Shown: positions 37,145 through 48,974 of the stretch, piece after piece
Position numbering within the stretch: position 1 is the stretch's first letter
Layout: every line of letters starts with the position of its first letter
DNA from: Ooceraea biroi
Lineage: Eukaryota; Arthropoda; Insecta; Hymenoptera; Formicidae
DNA length: 64,000 nt
Assembly (NCBI RefSeq): GCF_003672135.1
Contig: NC_039514.1
Span: 1,178,001 to 1,242,000, forward strand
Direction: 5' to 3'
The notes under the pieces: model-generated
The model's input: the letters and a program-made list of their open reading frames with translations, nothing else
The model's database searches: none
What the model was told of the DNA's origin: nothing
Made by a program: the position numbers and the translations under genes

Positions 37145-40100
37145 TTAAGTTTCCATTGGCTCCATTACTACATCAACAATCGGTGCATCTATTGGAGTGT
37201 CCATCGGTGTAACCTCAGAAGTCTTCTTAACCGAATACAGTTTGCTCAGTTTTTCGTAATGTTTGATATCCTGTAAAATATGTCTTTTGTTATTACCTAA
37301 TATTGAATTGGAAATAAAGTGGATCAAAGAAATACTTACCTTCTCACGGACAGACGGCTGCACCTTGTCAAATGCCTGGAAAATGTGTCGCATAGAAATT
37401 TCCGCTTGCCCGAAACCAGCTATCATTTCCTTCAGCGCTTCCATACCAGCTTCCTTCACTAAAGCCGCTAAATCCGCGCCAGTGTAACCTTCGCACTTCT
37501 CGTTGTATCCCACTTGATCCAAATTAACATCTGATGCAAGTTTCGGTCTCGTTCCATTCTGCAAATAATACGTGTGAATTATCATCGAGCAGAGATAAAA
37601 CTAATTTTTTACGTATACGCATTTCGATACAAGTACCTTTGTTAATGCACGTAAAATATCAACGCGATCTGAAGCCGTTGGAAGACCGACGTATAGAATC
37701 TTGTCCAATCTTCCTGGTCTCAGAACAGCTGCGTCTATAATATCAGGGCGATTACTGGCAGCCATGAGGAATACCCCTTGTCGACTCTCGATACCGTCCA
37801 TTTCCGTAAGCATCTGGTTAACAACGCGCGACGTCGCGGAATTGTCGCCCTCCGTTCTCTTAGGGCATAGTGCATCCAACTCGTCGAAAAATATGACGCA
37901 CGGCACGGAGTTTCTTGCCCTTAAAAAACACTGACGAACTGCTTTCTCACTTTCGCCAACGTACTAAAAATGCAAAACGTAAGCATCAGATATTTTCGCT
38001 TGCAGATCTAATACTACGGCATCTATTAGATGTACCATGTTCAAAAGTTCTGGCCCTTTAACGGAGATAAAGTTGATTCCGGCTTCATTAGCAATGGCTT
38101 TGGCCAGCAATGTTTTTCCGCAACCGGGCGGGCCGCATAGTAATACTCCACTAGCAGCGGTTAAACCTAGTGCGTTAAAATGTTCAGAGTGCTTAACGGG
38201 AGCCTGCGACAAACAAATACGTTTTAAATATATGTGATCGAATGATTATATTCGCAAGAGTTGGATGTTAAACAGAGAGATACTCACAAGAATCGTCATG
38301 TGCAATTCCTGCCGTATATCTTGCAATGAGCCAACATCGTCCCACGTAACATCGGGAACCGTTGCGAATCCCTCCCGTTTTGCGGATGGTTGGACGACAC
38401 GTAGAGCAGCTTCAAAATCATTGTGCTCGATGCACAAGGTTGACAGGCGTTCCGGAGCAAGTGGTGGTTCGTTGCGCAACCAAGTTAACATACTCGACAA
38501 GTCGGATGAGTGTTCCTGTATGACATCCATCTCTGCAGTCTCTGGGCTTTGAACTGTATTTCTCAAGAATACAGGAGCTTCATTCGGTAGTGTGTTAGTG
38601 GTTTCCAACGCGACATTAGCATCATCTGGATTCGCCGAGTTTTCAAAGCTCTGTGCTTCTTTGTCAGGCTGCTTATTCTCCTCTTCGGTGATCACCTCCG
38701 GTAATTTTTCTTGTTCTTTTTCTTGATTGAACCAAGATTTTCTTGGCTCTTGTCTTGATTTATTCAGATCCTCAAATATTCTGTAAAAATTTGTCTACAT
38801 TCAATGCATATATAATAAATACTATGTATATAAGTATGTATATAAGTGTATTTAACACTAAACCTATCGACAATTTATATATACTTATTCCTACCGAATA
38901 TTATCAATATATGTAGGGAACAAAAAAGAATGATATTGCTGTCGAATCCTGAAGACGAGAGTGAAGAAAACGACCAGCATTGAAATTTCTGTTAATTCTG
39001 CCGAATGCAGCATTTTAATTAAACATTTAAAACCGGTTATTTGACCGTGGTAGTGTTAATTGTATTCACGTCCATTAATTTTATACATACATGCAAGGAG
39101 AAAGAAAGGGGAATATATATATATGTAGACAAAGATTTACCTATCTATTGCAGCCATTGCAGCTTCTCTAATTAAGGCAACCAAATCTGCTCCTACAAAA
39201 CCTGGAGTAAGAGAAGCTATTGTCGATAAACTAACATTGGACGCCAATACAACTTTTTCGGTATGCACTGCTAGGATCTTGGTTCTTGCGTCTCTGTTTG
39301 GTATTCCGAGGCATACTTCGCGATCAAAGCGTCCTGCTCTTCTTAAAGCAGGATCCAGTGAATCAGGTCGATTTGTTGCACCAATCACCAATACTCTATC
39401 CCCATCCTCTTTGAGACTCAGTTCTGATAAAAAGAAACGTAGCACATGTAAGAATCGATGTAACATAAATCACATAGGTACTTAACGGAGTGACAGTCTT
39501 ACCATCTAAGCATGACAGTAGTTGCGCAACAATTCTTTTCTCCATTTCTTTCTGAGCCATAGCTCTATTCGTTGCAACGACATCTATCTCGTCCAAGAAA
39601 ATCACGCATGGTGCAAGAGCCAAGGCTTGCTCAAATAATTCTCTGATGCGGGCTTCACTTTCACCTGATATTCCAGCTATAAGCTCGGGTCCTGCTACTT
39701 TCAATAGAGGTACATTCAATTCCTGATACAAAGAATGCAAAGTATTAATTATCACATAGTTTCCTTTTTATCATGAAACGCATTCATCATGAGACGAACT
39801 AAATAAACAATATTTCTACTGCGGCATATGCTTCTGATGTATTCTTAAAATAAATATTATCTTACCCCTGCAACTGCATGTGCCAGTAATGTCTTTCCAC
39901 ATCCAGGTGGTCCGTGAAGCAAAAATCCTCGTGGTGGAGATATACCGAGTTGTCTGAAGATTTCGGGATGCTTCATGTGGGCCAGTAACTTGCAGACAGT
40001 CTTCAAAACTTTATCGCTACCTCCTATGTCGGAGAATGTAGCCTTTGGTTCTGTAACCGGCACAGTTCGCGCTTTTTTTGTAACTGAAAACTGCACATTA

Positions 40101-41205
40101 TCGTTATCCTTGTCTCGTTGTCGTTTTCGTGCAGATTCCACCACTGGCTGCTGCTTTGTAGGCTCATTCGTCGACTAAAATAAGCAAATGCAATAAGTAA
40201 AAAACATATATTCTACCACTTTGGCACAATCAGATTTCAATAAATTACACATGTGCGTACCGTCTTTGAAGTCACTGGTGTTTCCACTTTTGAAACTGAA
40301 ACTGACACTTCTACCTTTGGAGTAGATGTTTCTGGTTTTGAGGTCAGTGTTTCCACCTTTGAGGCAACCATTTGAGGTATAGGTGAGCATTTCTTGGCCA
40401 CATCAACAGTAGTCTCAGGTGTCTTCATAGATTTCTCCTCAGTCTTTGACTCAATTTTGGACACCTCATCATCGCTACTGATATCAATTAATTCCTTATC
40501 GCTTGAGTTTCCATTCTGCTTATATTGTGACTTTTTATACATATGTAACAACATATCGCCTAATGAAGCACGCTGCGAATCTGACTAAAATTAAACAATC
40601 TTTTAACATCTTGTAAACTTAACACTTTACCAATTGCCCGAATTGCCTGGCTGAACACTGGGCACACATGTATAAATTTATACCTCAACATCATCATCCT
40701 CAAAATCATCATCATCATAGGCAGGACAGTCCCGCACAGGAGGCTTCTTCGAAAATATCTCGGTAAGTTCGTCATAAGCCTTACGTACCATAGCGCGAAA
40801 TGCACCACGTTTTTTGGTACGATAGTCTCTGTATCGCCTTTGTAGCGCGTCTGCCATCTCGTTGACATCGATGTACACTTTATTTTCATTCTCATGCATA
40901 TACTACACAAATACGTAAAAATAATATAGTGTTACGAATTGGACTTTTTTAAAGCTTCCTACATCATGTTCCCATTTCTCAGAATTAGGTTCAGAGAAAA
41001 TTGTGGATTCATGATAGACATAAATTCTAGTATGATTAAATAGTGGATACGATACCGTTTGTACACGTGCGATCAACGTTTGGTCCCGAAATGATCTGTG
41101 TTCCATTCTGAGTTTGTTATCCATACGTCTCGATCTGTAATCCTCACTTGATCCTTGCAACGGAATGATATCAATCGACGAGTTCAACTTGCCGACTTTT
41201 TGCAT
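37145..41205 (-). CDS. NVL (smid): Nuclear VCP-like AAA ATPase (NVL / smallminded)
   Basis: Nucleolar type II AAA ATPase that remodels pre-60S ribosomal particles; the fly orthologue is smallminded. Minus-strand exons: 41056-41205, 40684-40902, 40261-40584, 39866-40174, 39503-39722, 39141-39423, 38288-38780, 38036-38203, 37637-37963, 37340-37558 and 37145-37270, giving 945 residues. The N-terminal winged-helix-like region (VNEMADALQRRYRDYRTKKR) matches NVL. An acidic, Lys-rich linker follows. AAA1 has Walker A GPPGCGKT at 319-326 and Walker B CVIFLDEID. AAA2 has Walker A at 690-697, Walker B CVIFFDELD, and the conserved MLTEMDGIE and RPGRLDK segments. The start at 41205 (MQKVGKLN) is the first ATG of the frame; MDNKLRME at 41124 is an alternative that aligns with the human DNKLKQ segment. 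The frame upstream lacks another ATG. Confidence 0.95.
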
Positions 41206-42686
41206 ATTCCCGACACAGAACGTGCGAACGGAGTCGTCAGTCGAAACTCGAGTCACTCTCGCGAATCGTTACGCCGTTCTCGATATTACTAATAAATATC
41301 GCCGTCCTCTGTATCGCGACTTTACGACCTCGCGCTTTTTATCTGTATATTTTCTGGTATGTTCGTCAAGCCGCGTTAGCAGCTTAACGTAACGAAGGTT
41401 ACAATATAACCTCTATAGCCCAACGTCTGCCAAATCTTTAGCGGCACGCTCAGCAACTCTCCAAACGAGTCCAAGCAGCAATGGTTGTTTGATGCGCAAT
41501 ATCGAATCTAGAAGAAAATTCCCTACAATGCAGCGCAGTGATTGGAGATATCTGCAATCTTTTCACTAGTTTATATTTCAATCACAGACTTCTATATACT
41601 ACTAGACCGATACCTCCCGGCTGAAAAGTGAGGCCAAGTGAAAGGGATATAGCGGCCATTTCTTGTTAGGCAGCTATCATCTATCATCACGGTAATAATG
41701 AAGTAATTGGAAACGAACAACTGCTTTCTTAACTTTTGCACACCTACCAGACACGAGTTACATACACACACAAGCGCACAAAATAATTCCGCAGATAAAA
41801 TAAGTTGCGGAATTGAAATCAGCGGAACGAACATAAAAAGAATCGAACCAATCACGAGCGTTCGGCCAATTCCGCACCATGGGACCGCGCCATTAGTCCA
41901 AGATCTCGATCCGAGAAATGTGTGGTCAATAAAAATTTATTTTCCATAAAAGCTACTCTATCTTTCCATGTTGTCACATAATTTATCACATGAAAATCTT
42001 TTAACAATCATTTATTCAATGTCTGTTCCTATTACATTATATGCATATGTAAAAAAGAAAAGAAAAAGCATTCAGAACTTGATTTCTACTCAAGACTCGC
42101 TACTTCTATGCACAATATTCACGTCACAAAATTTAATTCCTATTACTAATGCAATTTCTGAAACTGATTATTAAGTAATCAGTTCGGGCGCAGGTTTCTC
42201 TAGACACAGTACAATTTTTCAATTACTATGTACAATATTCAGTGTTATAGCACAAATTCTCATTGGTCTTCTAATTCACATATCTAAAGATACGTATATC
42301 AATAATAACATTATTACGATTTTGCTTATATTATTACCAAAGTAATGGATACTAGTTTACATTGCTCTACATTATGTAAAAACACATCTACACTATTTTA
42401 TATAATTCCCTTCAGAGTGACAAGTAATCTTTGCATCTTCAAAAACATTTCCAAATTTTAGTAGACTTTAGAATTATATTAGGCATAACTCTGATGAAAA
42501 TTACTAAAAAAAGATGATAAATAAGATAATTATTTAAGTGCCAATTATGTTTCAATGGCAATAATTGTACAATTTAACATTATAAATTATGCATTAAGAT
42601 GCCATTATAAACGATTCTTTTATCCGAAGACAAAATTGCATTGCATGTCAAATTATGTTGCAAGCTGTGTCAAAGTAGCCCATACA
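41206..42686. other. NVL promoter and MKK3/6 3' UTR interval
   Basis: No coding exon recognised. The right part is probably the 3' UTR of the minus-strand MAP2K gene, with minus-strand AATAAA at 41936-41941. The left part should hold the NVL promoter. Confidence 0.5.
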
Positions 42687-44278
42687 CTATACCGGCTGCT
42701 CATTTTCCGGTAAGTCTAGAATCTCTCCGACGAATTCTGCCACATTCGTATCCTTTTGAGCATGTTCTGTGATGAAGCTGAGTTCCAGCAATTGACTGTA
42801 GTTTGGACGGGCAGTGTAGTCCTTCATTAGACTGAAAGCAAAAAGAAAATTGTATACAAAAAAATTATAGAATTTACAATGTCGAATATGTATACGCGTA
42901 AAAGTTTAGGAAATAATTATATCACAGTGCTCTTTACCACTTATTGATAAATTCTTCGAACGAAGGGGAGAATTTGCCGGCAGGTAATTTTGGAGCTTCA
43001 TCCTTCACTACTTGCTTCAGTTGTTCGAACGGCGTGCCCCACGACTCGTACGGAAATTTACCCGTGGCTAATTCAACAAGGGAAATCCCTAATGACCAGA
43101 CGTCCGATCTGATGTCGTACTGCGATGGGTTACCCGACGGGTCTATCCTTTCTGGCTACAAAAAAAATAATGATGGAGAATGCATTGAGAAAGCACAGAC
43201 AAAATTCCCCAAGGATAAAATCCAACAGTTACGTACAGCCATGTATGGTTTGCACCCAGCGTCTATGGTTTTGGCTATCGAATCTACGAGATAACCCGAT
43301 ATTCCAAAATCACAAATCTTCACTTCACCTTTCCGATTGATTAGAATATTACTAGGTTTAACATCCCTGTGAATTACTCGTAATTGCGAGTAAAGGTAAT
43401 GTAGTGCACTTACTACCTGCAAGTGAGAAGTAGAGTTGCGTTACTTCATAAATATATACATTACTAATTATTTAAAATTATTATACGTACCGCAAAAGCC
43501 ACTTTTCCTAAAATATCTTCTGGGATGGCACGACCATGTTTGTATACTTTTGTATAAAATTTATCAAGGCTCATATCCATCACCTCCATACATATCCATA
43601 CATCACCCTCGCGAAATAAGGCTCCATAAAATTGTACTGTGTAGGAACATGCCGAGCTACGCATAGAAATATCTAAATCCATGAGTAGTCGTTTTTGCTC
43701 TTGTGTATTAACAGTTGCAGTTATTCTCTGCAAGAAAAATAATTAAATGTACATTCTGCTTAAAACAATCATGTTCATCCATCAAGATACAAAACATAAT
43801 CAATTTCATTGAATATTACCTTAACTGCCATGATTGTACCGCTTTGTTTATGTCGCATTTTATCAACGACTCCATAAGCTCCACGGCCAAGTACACAAAG
43901 TGTTTCTAAATCATCTGCTTCGACAACAAATGTTTTTTCGTCTATAGTGATGGTAGTACGTTTGTCTAAATTTCTTGGTGGTGTTCTAAAACATAACATT
44001 TATATTTATAAGCCGTAGACAGAAGACAGTAATATTCTTCATCAATAAACACACATCATCCGTAGAATAATACAAATACTCTGTGAACATCCACGAATCT
44101 TTCTCAAGTTTTAAAAATAGATATCATAACAATTATAAAAGACGATATAAAATAGATGCAACATGAAAGATATGACACAACGCGATATCCAACAAGATCA
44201 TTGTTGCTTTACGTACACTGGTGCAGGCACTTCGTCGACTTGCAACTTCAGATTACGTTTTCCACGACGTAGCGCCAT
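42687..44278 (-). CDS. lic (MAP2K3/6): MAP kinase kinase 3/6 (licorne), p38 activator
   Basis: Dual-specificity kinase that phosphorylates the Thr-Gly-Tyr loop of p38 MAP kinases in stress and immune signalling. Minus-strand exons 44217-44278, 43820-43985, 43501-43737, 43237-43416, 42938-43155 and 42687-42831 give 335 residues; human MKK6 has 334. A basic-hydrophobic p38 docking site lies at the extreme N-terminus (RRGKRNLKLQV). Kinase motifs: LGRGAYGVVDKM glycine loop, IMAVKRI lysine, VIHRDVKPSNILIN, CDFGISGYLVDSIAKT activation loop with phospho-sites Ser201 and Thr205, and the conserved SWGTPFEQLKQVV near the C-terminus. The sequence MDLDISMRSS and the VDSIAKT loop distinguish it from MKK4 and MKK7. 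Exon 1 ends at the GTACGT donor, which keeps the frame into TPPRNLD. Confidence 0.95.
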
Positions 44279-46369
44279 GGTACCGAGAGCAGCGAAAGAC
44301 CGCGTCGCTGGCGCGAATCTGGCAGTGCTTTGGCGAAAATCAAACGGAACTCATGACCGGTACCGTTGGCGAATATAACGAATACGCGATCTGAAAAAAT
44401 AGAAGGAAACGCTGAAGGAACCGCGGTCACTCCTCCGGAACACACGAACGTTCGCGCGATTCTAGGTTATTCCGTGGAGGGATTCGTGTTGAGTGTGTTA
44501 TACGTAACACGTGTTCCACGCGTACGCCGCGAAACGTCAACTTTTCAATTCACGTTGTGATGACAAACCGTTACGTCGGTGTCACGAATGCCAGAAAACA
44601 CATCACCCCGTCCCGACGAAAACAGTGCGCGAGATATCTCTTTCGTTGTATAGCTCGTTGTCCATATATGAAGTTTTTAATAAAGTCAAACGACACGATC
44701 TGAAGTTGGTGGCGCGAAAATCGTGCAGGCCTCGCAACATAAAATGCTCTAGGATAACATTAGTTTCTGCCAGACTGATTTAGAGTGCGTTATCGTCGCT
44801 TGTTACTAGTGGCGCTAAAATACAAGTATGCAGATCGTGGCAGGAAAATATTTTATTTAGGTATCAATATGCTGTAACATCAAATATGTTCTCACGCATG
44901 TAGAAAAAGTATGATTAGATACATGTGATTATTATCTAATATTTGATTGCGTTATTCATGAATTTGGTATTAAAAAGATGTTTTAATTCAAATTTCTGTA
45001 ATATTACACTATTAGTTGTAACGTTAGATTAAAATTGTCTTAAACTACGTTCTATGTTATACTCAAAATTAGTTTACTAAAAACTTTATAATATAATCAT
45101 TTGCACTATACATTTTTAGTGTTACGTACTGTAACAGGACGAATGATCCATAGTAATAACTGCCCGAATGGTAATGCGGGAAGCAATTAACGTAACATCC
45201 GCGTAGACATACCTCTTTATTAAAGATAATTGGCAAATAAATATCCTTAGGCGTCGCAATACTGCGACATTTATGTTTCCAAAATTTAAGGACACATCTA
45301 TAATCTAGTGTATTGCACAAACTTGTTTAATAAGTGTGTACACTTCTAAATAAGTTTGATTTAAGATTATCTATACTAGTCTGAAAAAAATCTGTACTTA
45401 TTAATAAATTTTATATATTATATATAATCAAACGAAAGGATTCCTTAATGTAGATGTGACTAAATTCCGTTTTTCCATAAAACTTATCTTTTTGTATAGA
45501 TAATTTCTGCACACGTTCGACACGTAAATTAATAAAGCATGCAATTATTGTTTCGCTATTACTATATCCCATGTAGCGTAAAATATATACGACAGGTAAT
45601 AATTATTAGTTCAGCAACACATGACAAATCATAAAAAGGACTATAAATCGATAGCTCTCATTGCAACCTTAAAAAAATATCAAATTCTCCTGTATGTGTA
45701 TGTGTGTGTGCGTATTGTATTACGAGCGACTCTACATACTGCATACTGTATTCACAGCCTATATATACATCGTATTTTTTTGCCTATTTACAATCTTGCA
45801 GTGATTTATTCTTTTTCTGTTCTTTGTTTTCTATGACCAGCTGATGTTTAAGCGAAATTGCTTAGTCTTTATTACAACAGCCGCAACATCTCACGGACCT
45901 TTTCACTGCCGTGAATATCGTCGAGTTTATCCTGAAACTTTCACATCTGATCTGCTCAAGTTTATTTCTCGTCGAAGTTTTCATTCTCCGAAAGTTACTG
46001 CTTCTTCATGCATCACTGAAGCGTTTGTGGAGTATTAAGTGGTTTATATCCCTGTAATAAATAATTTATACATTAATAAACGATAAATATTTTTCGATAG
46101 AAAGTGAGAAAAAACATTCTTCAGTTGTTATGTAGCAAAGAATTTCTTACACAACCGCCTTCTAGTTGGTTTCTATACGTGATTAGCCCAAATCATAAAT
46201 AAATAAATGTGAAACAAGCGAATAAAAGAATAAGTATTGCAAGCAGGAAACAGAAGAAAGAAAAATAAATAATATTGCATTCTAAAGAAATATAATGAAG
46301 AAAGAAATATAAGAGATGTAAAAACTTAAACGATGATAGAAGTTACATAGCTCACACGGCGTGCACTTT
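44279..46369. other. AT-rich interval between MAP2K and the TMEM130-like gene
   Basis: No recognised coding exon. The left end must carry the MAP2K promoter. The right end is likely 3' UTR of the minus-strand membrane-protein gene, with minus-strand AATAAA at 45961-45966 and 45868-45873. An acceptor-like site followed by a short minus-strand frame around 45880-45935 is too weak to call an exon. Confidence 0.45.
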
Positions 46370-48571
46370 TCAGTGATTCATGCTGCCATAATAGCGTACA
46401 CTTATCCGTTTGCCACCAGGCCTTACAGTTTTATTGAATGAGTCGCGCAAACGTTCGGTGAATGTTTTGTACTCCATATCCGGGTTACTTTGGCCGAAAT
46501 CGAAGTCTGCGACTTCTACTGTGAATCTTGCTCTGCTCTGAATGTAATACGCCACGCCGAACACTATCAATACCACAGCCACGAGCGAGCAAGAGACGGG
46601 CACAACGATAACCGATAACTGCGGTTTTGTTGTAACTGCAAAAATATTACGGCGATTACATATTAATAAATCGAGAAAAAAATTTAACAGATAGATACAG
46701 AAAAAAAACATTTGATATCATTTATAAAAAAATTTACCTTTGTAAATGTTAATTGTCAGTGGATAAATTTGCGTACTGACTTCATTGTTTAATATGATCA
46801 ATATTGTGTAAACGCTGGGTTCGAGGAAATAATGGACAATGGAGAAATTGCACGAGCGCAAGTGTTCCGCATTGTCACACGTCTCGTTCCCCGTCACGTT
46901 GTATTTGCCACGATGGAATTGAAGACATTTGGAGAACGGCCCCGATCCCTTGCAGCTTACGTTCAAAGACAGCATGTCCCACGGCTGGATCCAATTTGTA
47001 CCTTCTACCGAGATGTTTGACAGGGGAGCTAAAGAGATTCATCGATACATGAAGGATTATAAAATTCGAGACAAATTGCTTTTTGTCGAAATTGAGAATT
47101 ATTTTGTATTTGAGTAAAAACGACTTTCTTGTCAAATGTTTATTACATATTGTACTAACCGCGAACGTGAATCTTCTTAAAAAAATATCCGTAGGTTTTG
47201 TTAGGATCCGGTGGAATGAGAGAAGCATTTGAGCAAATATAAGGCATAGACATATTGTTAACATCTGTCTTGCTTGCATTGGTTGCAGATATTGCTGTTG
47301 TAGATTTTATCGTCGGCTTTGCACTTGTGACGGTCGTTGGCAATGTAGTTGTTGTCACAGGTTGTGTAACGTGGACCTCGCTCGAATTCGCTGTAGAGCT
47401 ATTTGGTGCAACTGTTGTCACGTTCACGGGCGCAATCGTAGTTGTAGGCGGTGAAACCGTTGTGGTCGTCGGTGGATCATAAGAAGCGATCACTAAAGCT
47501 CCTATCTCATGCGTTACGTTGGGACTCGTAAAATTATAAACGAAGGCGAAATTATTCGTTTGCCCATAATACTTGCAATCGATAAACCAATACGTCGATA
47601 TCGCCGTTGCTTTCTGCATTATGAACTCGTAATCGTCTTTACGTATGTCTACCATTAATTTTGTTTCATTAATAGACGAAATGTAGTCTCCAGCTACGGT
47701 TTTATTAGCTTGCTCGGCGGTTATATTACCATTGAGATACTCTGAAATAAGAACGGGTAGATTTAGTATATATGTTTAAAATTCAAAAAAGAGCAAGAGT
47801 AGTATCGATAAAATTTACCAGTGATCTCAAATTGGACAACGGCACTTGTATCAAATGACCAGATGATAAAACTCAAATACTCGACTTTTATCCATACTGT
47901 GTAGGTTCCAGGAATGTTGCCCTCTCGTGGATACGTTACACTCCAGAATGTCGTAGTATTAGACGTTCTTCCTATCTAAAAGATGTAATAACATGTAAAG
48001 CCGACGACACGAAAAAATATTAATATGTTACATTCATCATAATACTAACTTCATATCTATGTTGCATCAACGAGTTGTCACTCCACATGTATTTGAAACT
48101 ATCGCCCTTAGGTCGCTCACCATTTCTGTACAGATCTGCTCTAAAGGTGATTGTACCACCCAATACAACTGGACCATTGTGCGTCAGTACAACATAGTCC
48201 TTGGCAGCAACTGTAAAAGGTTAGATCTTAATAACAAGACTCTATCAAAGATTATAATCCTTAATAAGTCGTTAGACTGTTTGATGTAATTGTTTATTGT
48301 GACATGATAATGCTATCACTGACAACGATCAGTGTTTTGCATCGTTGAAACATAACAACATCTAACGTTACATAGACATGACTATTATACGTACGCAAGT
48401 TCTAAGAACTGTGTATGTCGCTTATTATAATTGGTAGCTATGCAACAATGAATGGTTAAGTGTAAACGATGACTCAGGAATACAAAGAACGGAAAATACC
48501 GACGGTTCACGGCAACGCAACGTGATAGAGCGGCGAGCACAGCCTATAATCAGAGTGATCAATTTACGCAT
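46370..48571 (-). CDS. PKD-type transmembrane glycoprotein, TMEM130/PMEL-like
   Basis: Single-pass membrane glycoprotein of unknown function in insects. Well-supported minus-strand exons: 48050-48210, 47819-47975, 47160-47741, 46738-47028 and 46370-46635; they join in frame. A possible first exon is 48511-48571 (MRKLITLIIGC, short hydrophobic start), which would give 505 residues, but its donor is uncertain and the true signal peptide may lie elsewhere. The ectodomain shows features of PMEL, GPNMB and TMEM130: a VVLTHNGPVVLGGTITF strand, PKD-like TYTVWIKVEY, a Thr/Pro-rich mucin linker (PPTTTTVSPPTTTIAP), and a Cys-containing membrane-proximal part. Many N-glycosylation sequons are present. 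One membrane span (LSVIVVPVSCSLVAVVLIVF) is followed by a tail of about 55 residues. The family call rests on domain order and remembered similarity. Confidence 0.65.
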
Positions 48572-48974
48572 AATCACCTTGCAGGAGACACCAGACGGCC
48601 CAAACGAGATGACGATAGAAACACGCAGTTTGCATTCTGTACGTTATTGGAACGCGTCACATTCGTGGTTGCTTCCGGATCACTTGCACGTTCATCGAGA
48701 GCACTGACAACAATCCTTGACAGCTCTTCACTGAAGCGCCATTTTACCAATTTTGGGATAACTACGATTTGTCTAGCGAAAACACGGATCAGTGATGCCA
48801 ACTAAATATCATGCATTGACATTCGATAATATCAATCTACTGTCGGTAACATAAATGTCTATCTAGATGGTTTTACTTACAGAGTACGTGAGGTAAAAAT
48901 CAGATGCATACTAATAACAGCTGATACGTGACACTTGTAGAAAATAAAATATATCTGTTCTTACATTAATTACG
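48572..48974. other. Compact head-to-head promoter interval
   Basis: About 400 bases between the proposed first exon of the minus-strand membrane-protein gene and the MLYCD start codon. No third gene fits, so it probably works as a bidirectional promoter or closely spaced promoters. Confidence 0.45.

Noticed and set aside
41206..41256. Upstream extension of NVL to 41256
   Set aside because: The frame is open, but the first codon there is GTG, not ATG. The first true ATG is at 41205.
45844..46038. 64-codon plus-strand frame and minus-strand exon-like bits near 45.9 kb
   Set aside because: Possible splice signals are present, but no phase-compatible partner exon or family similarity was found. 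It is more likely 3' UTR of the minus-strand membrane-protein gene.
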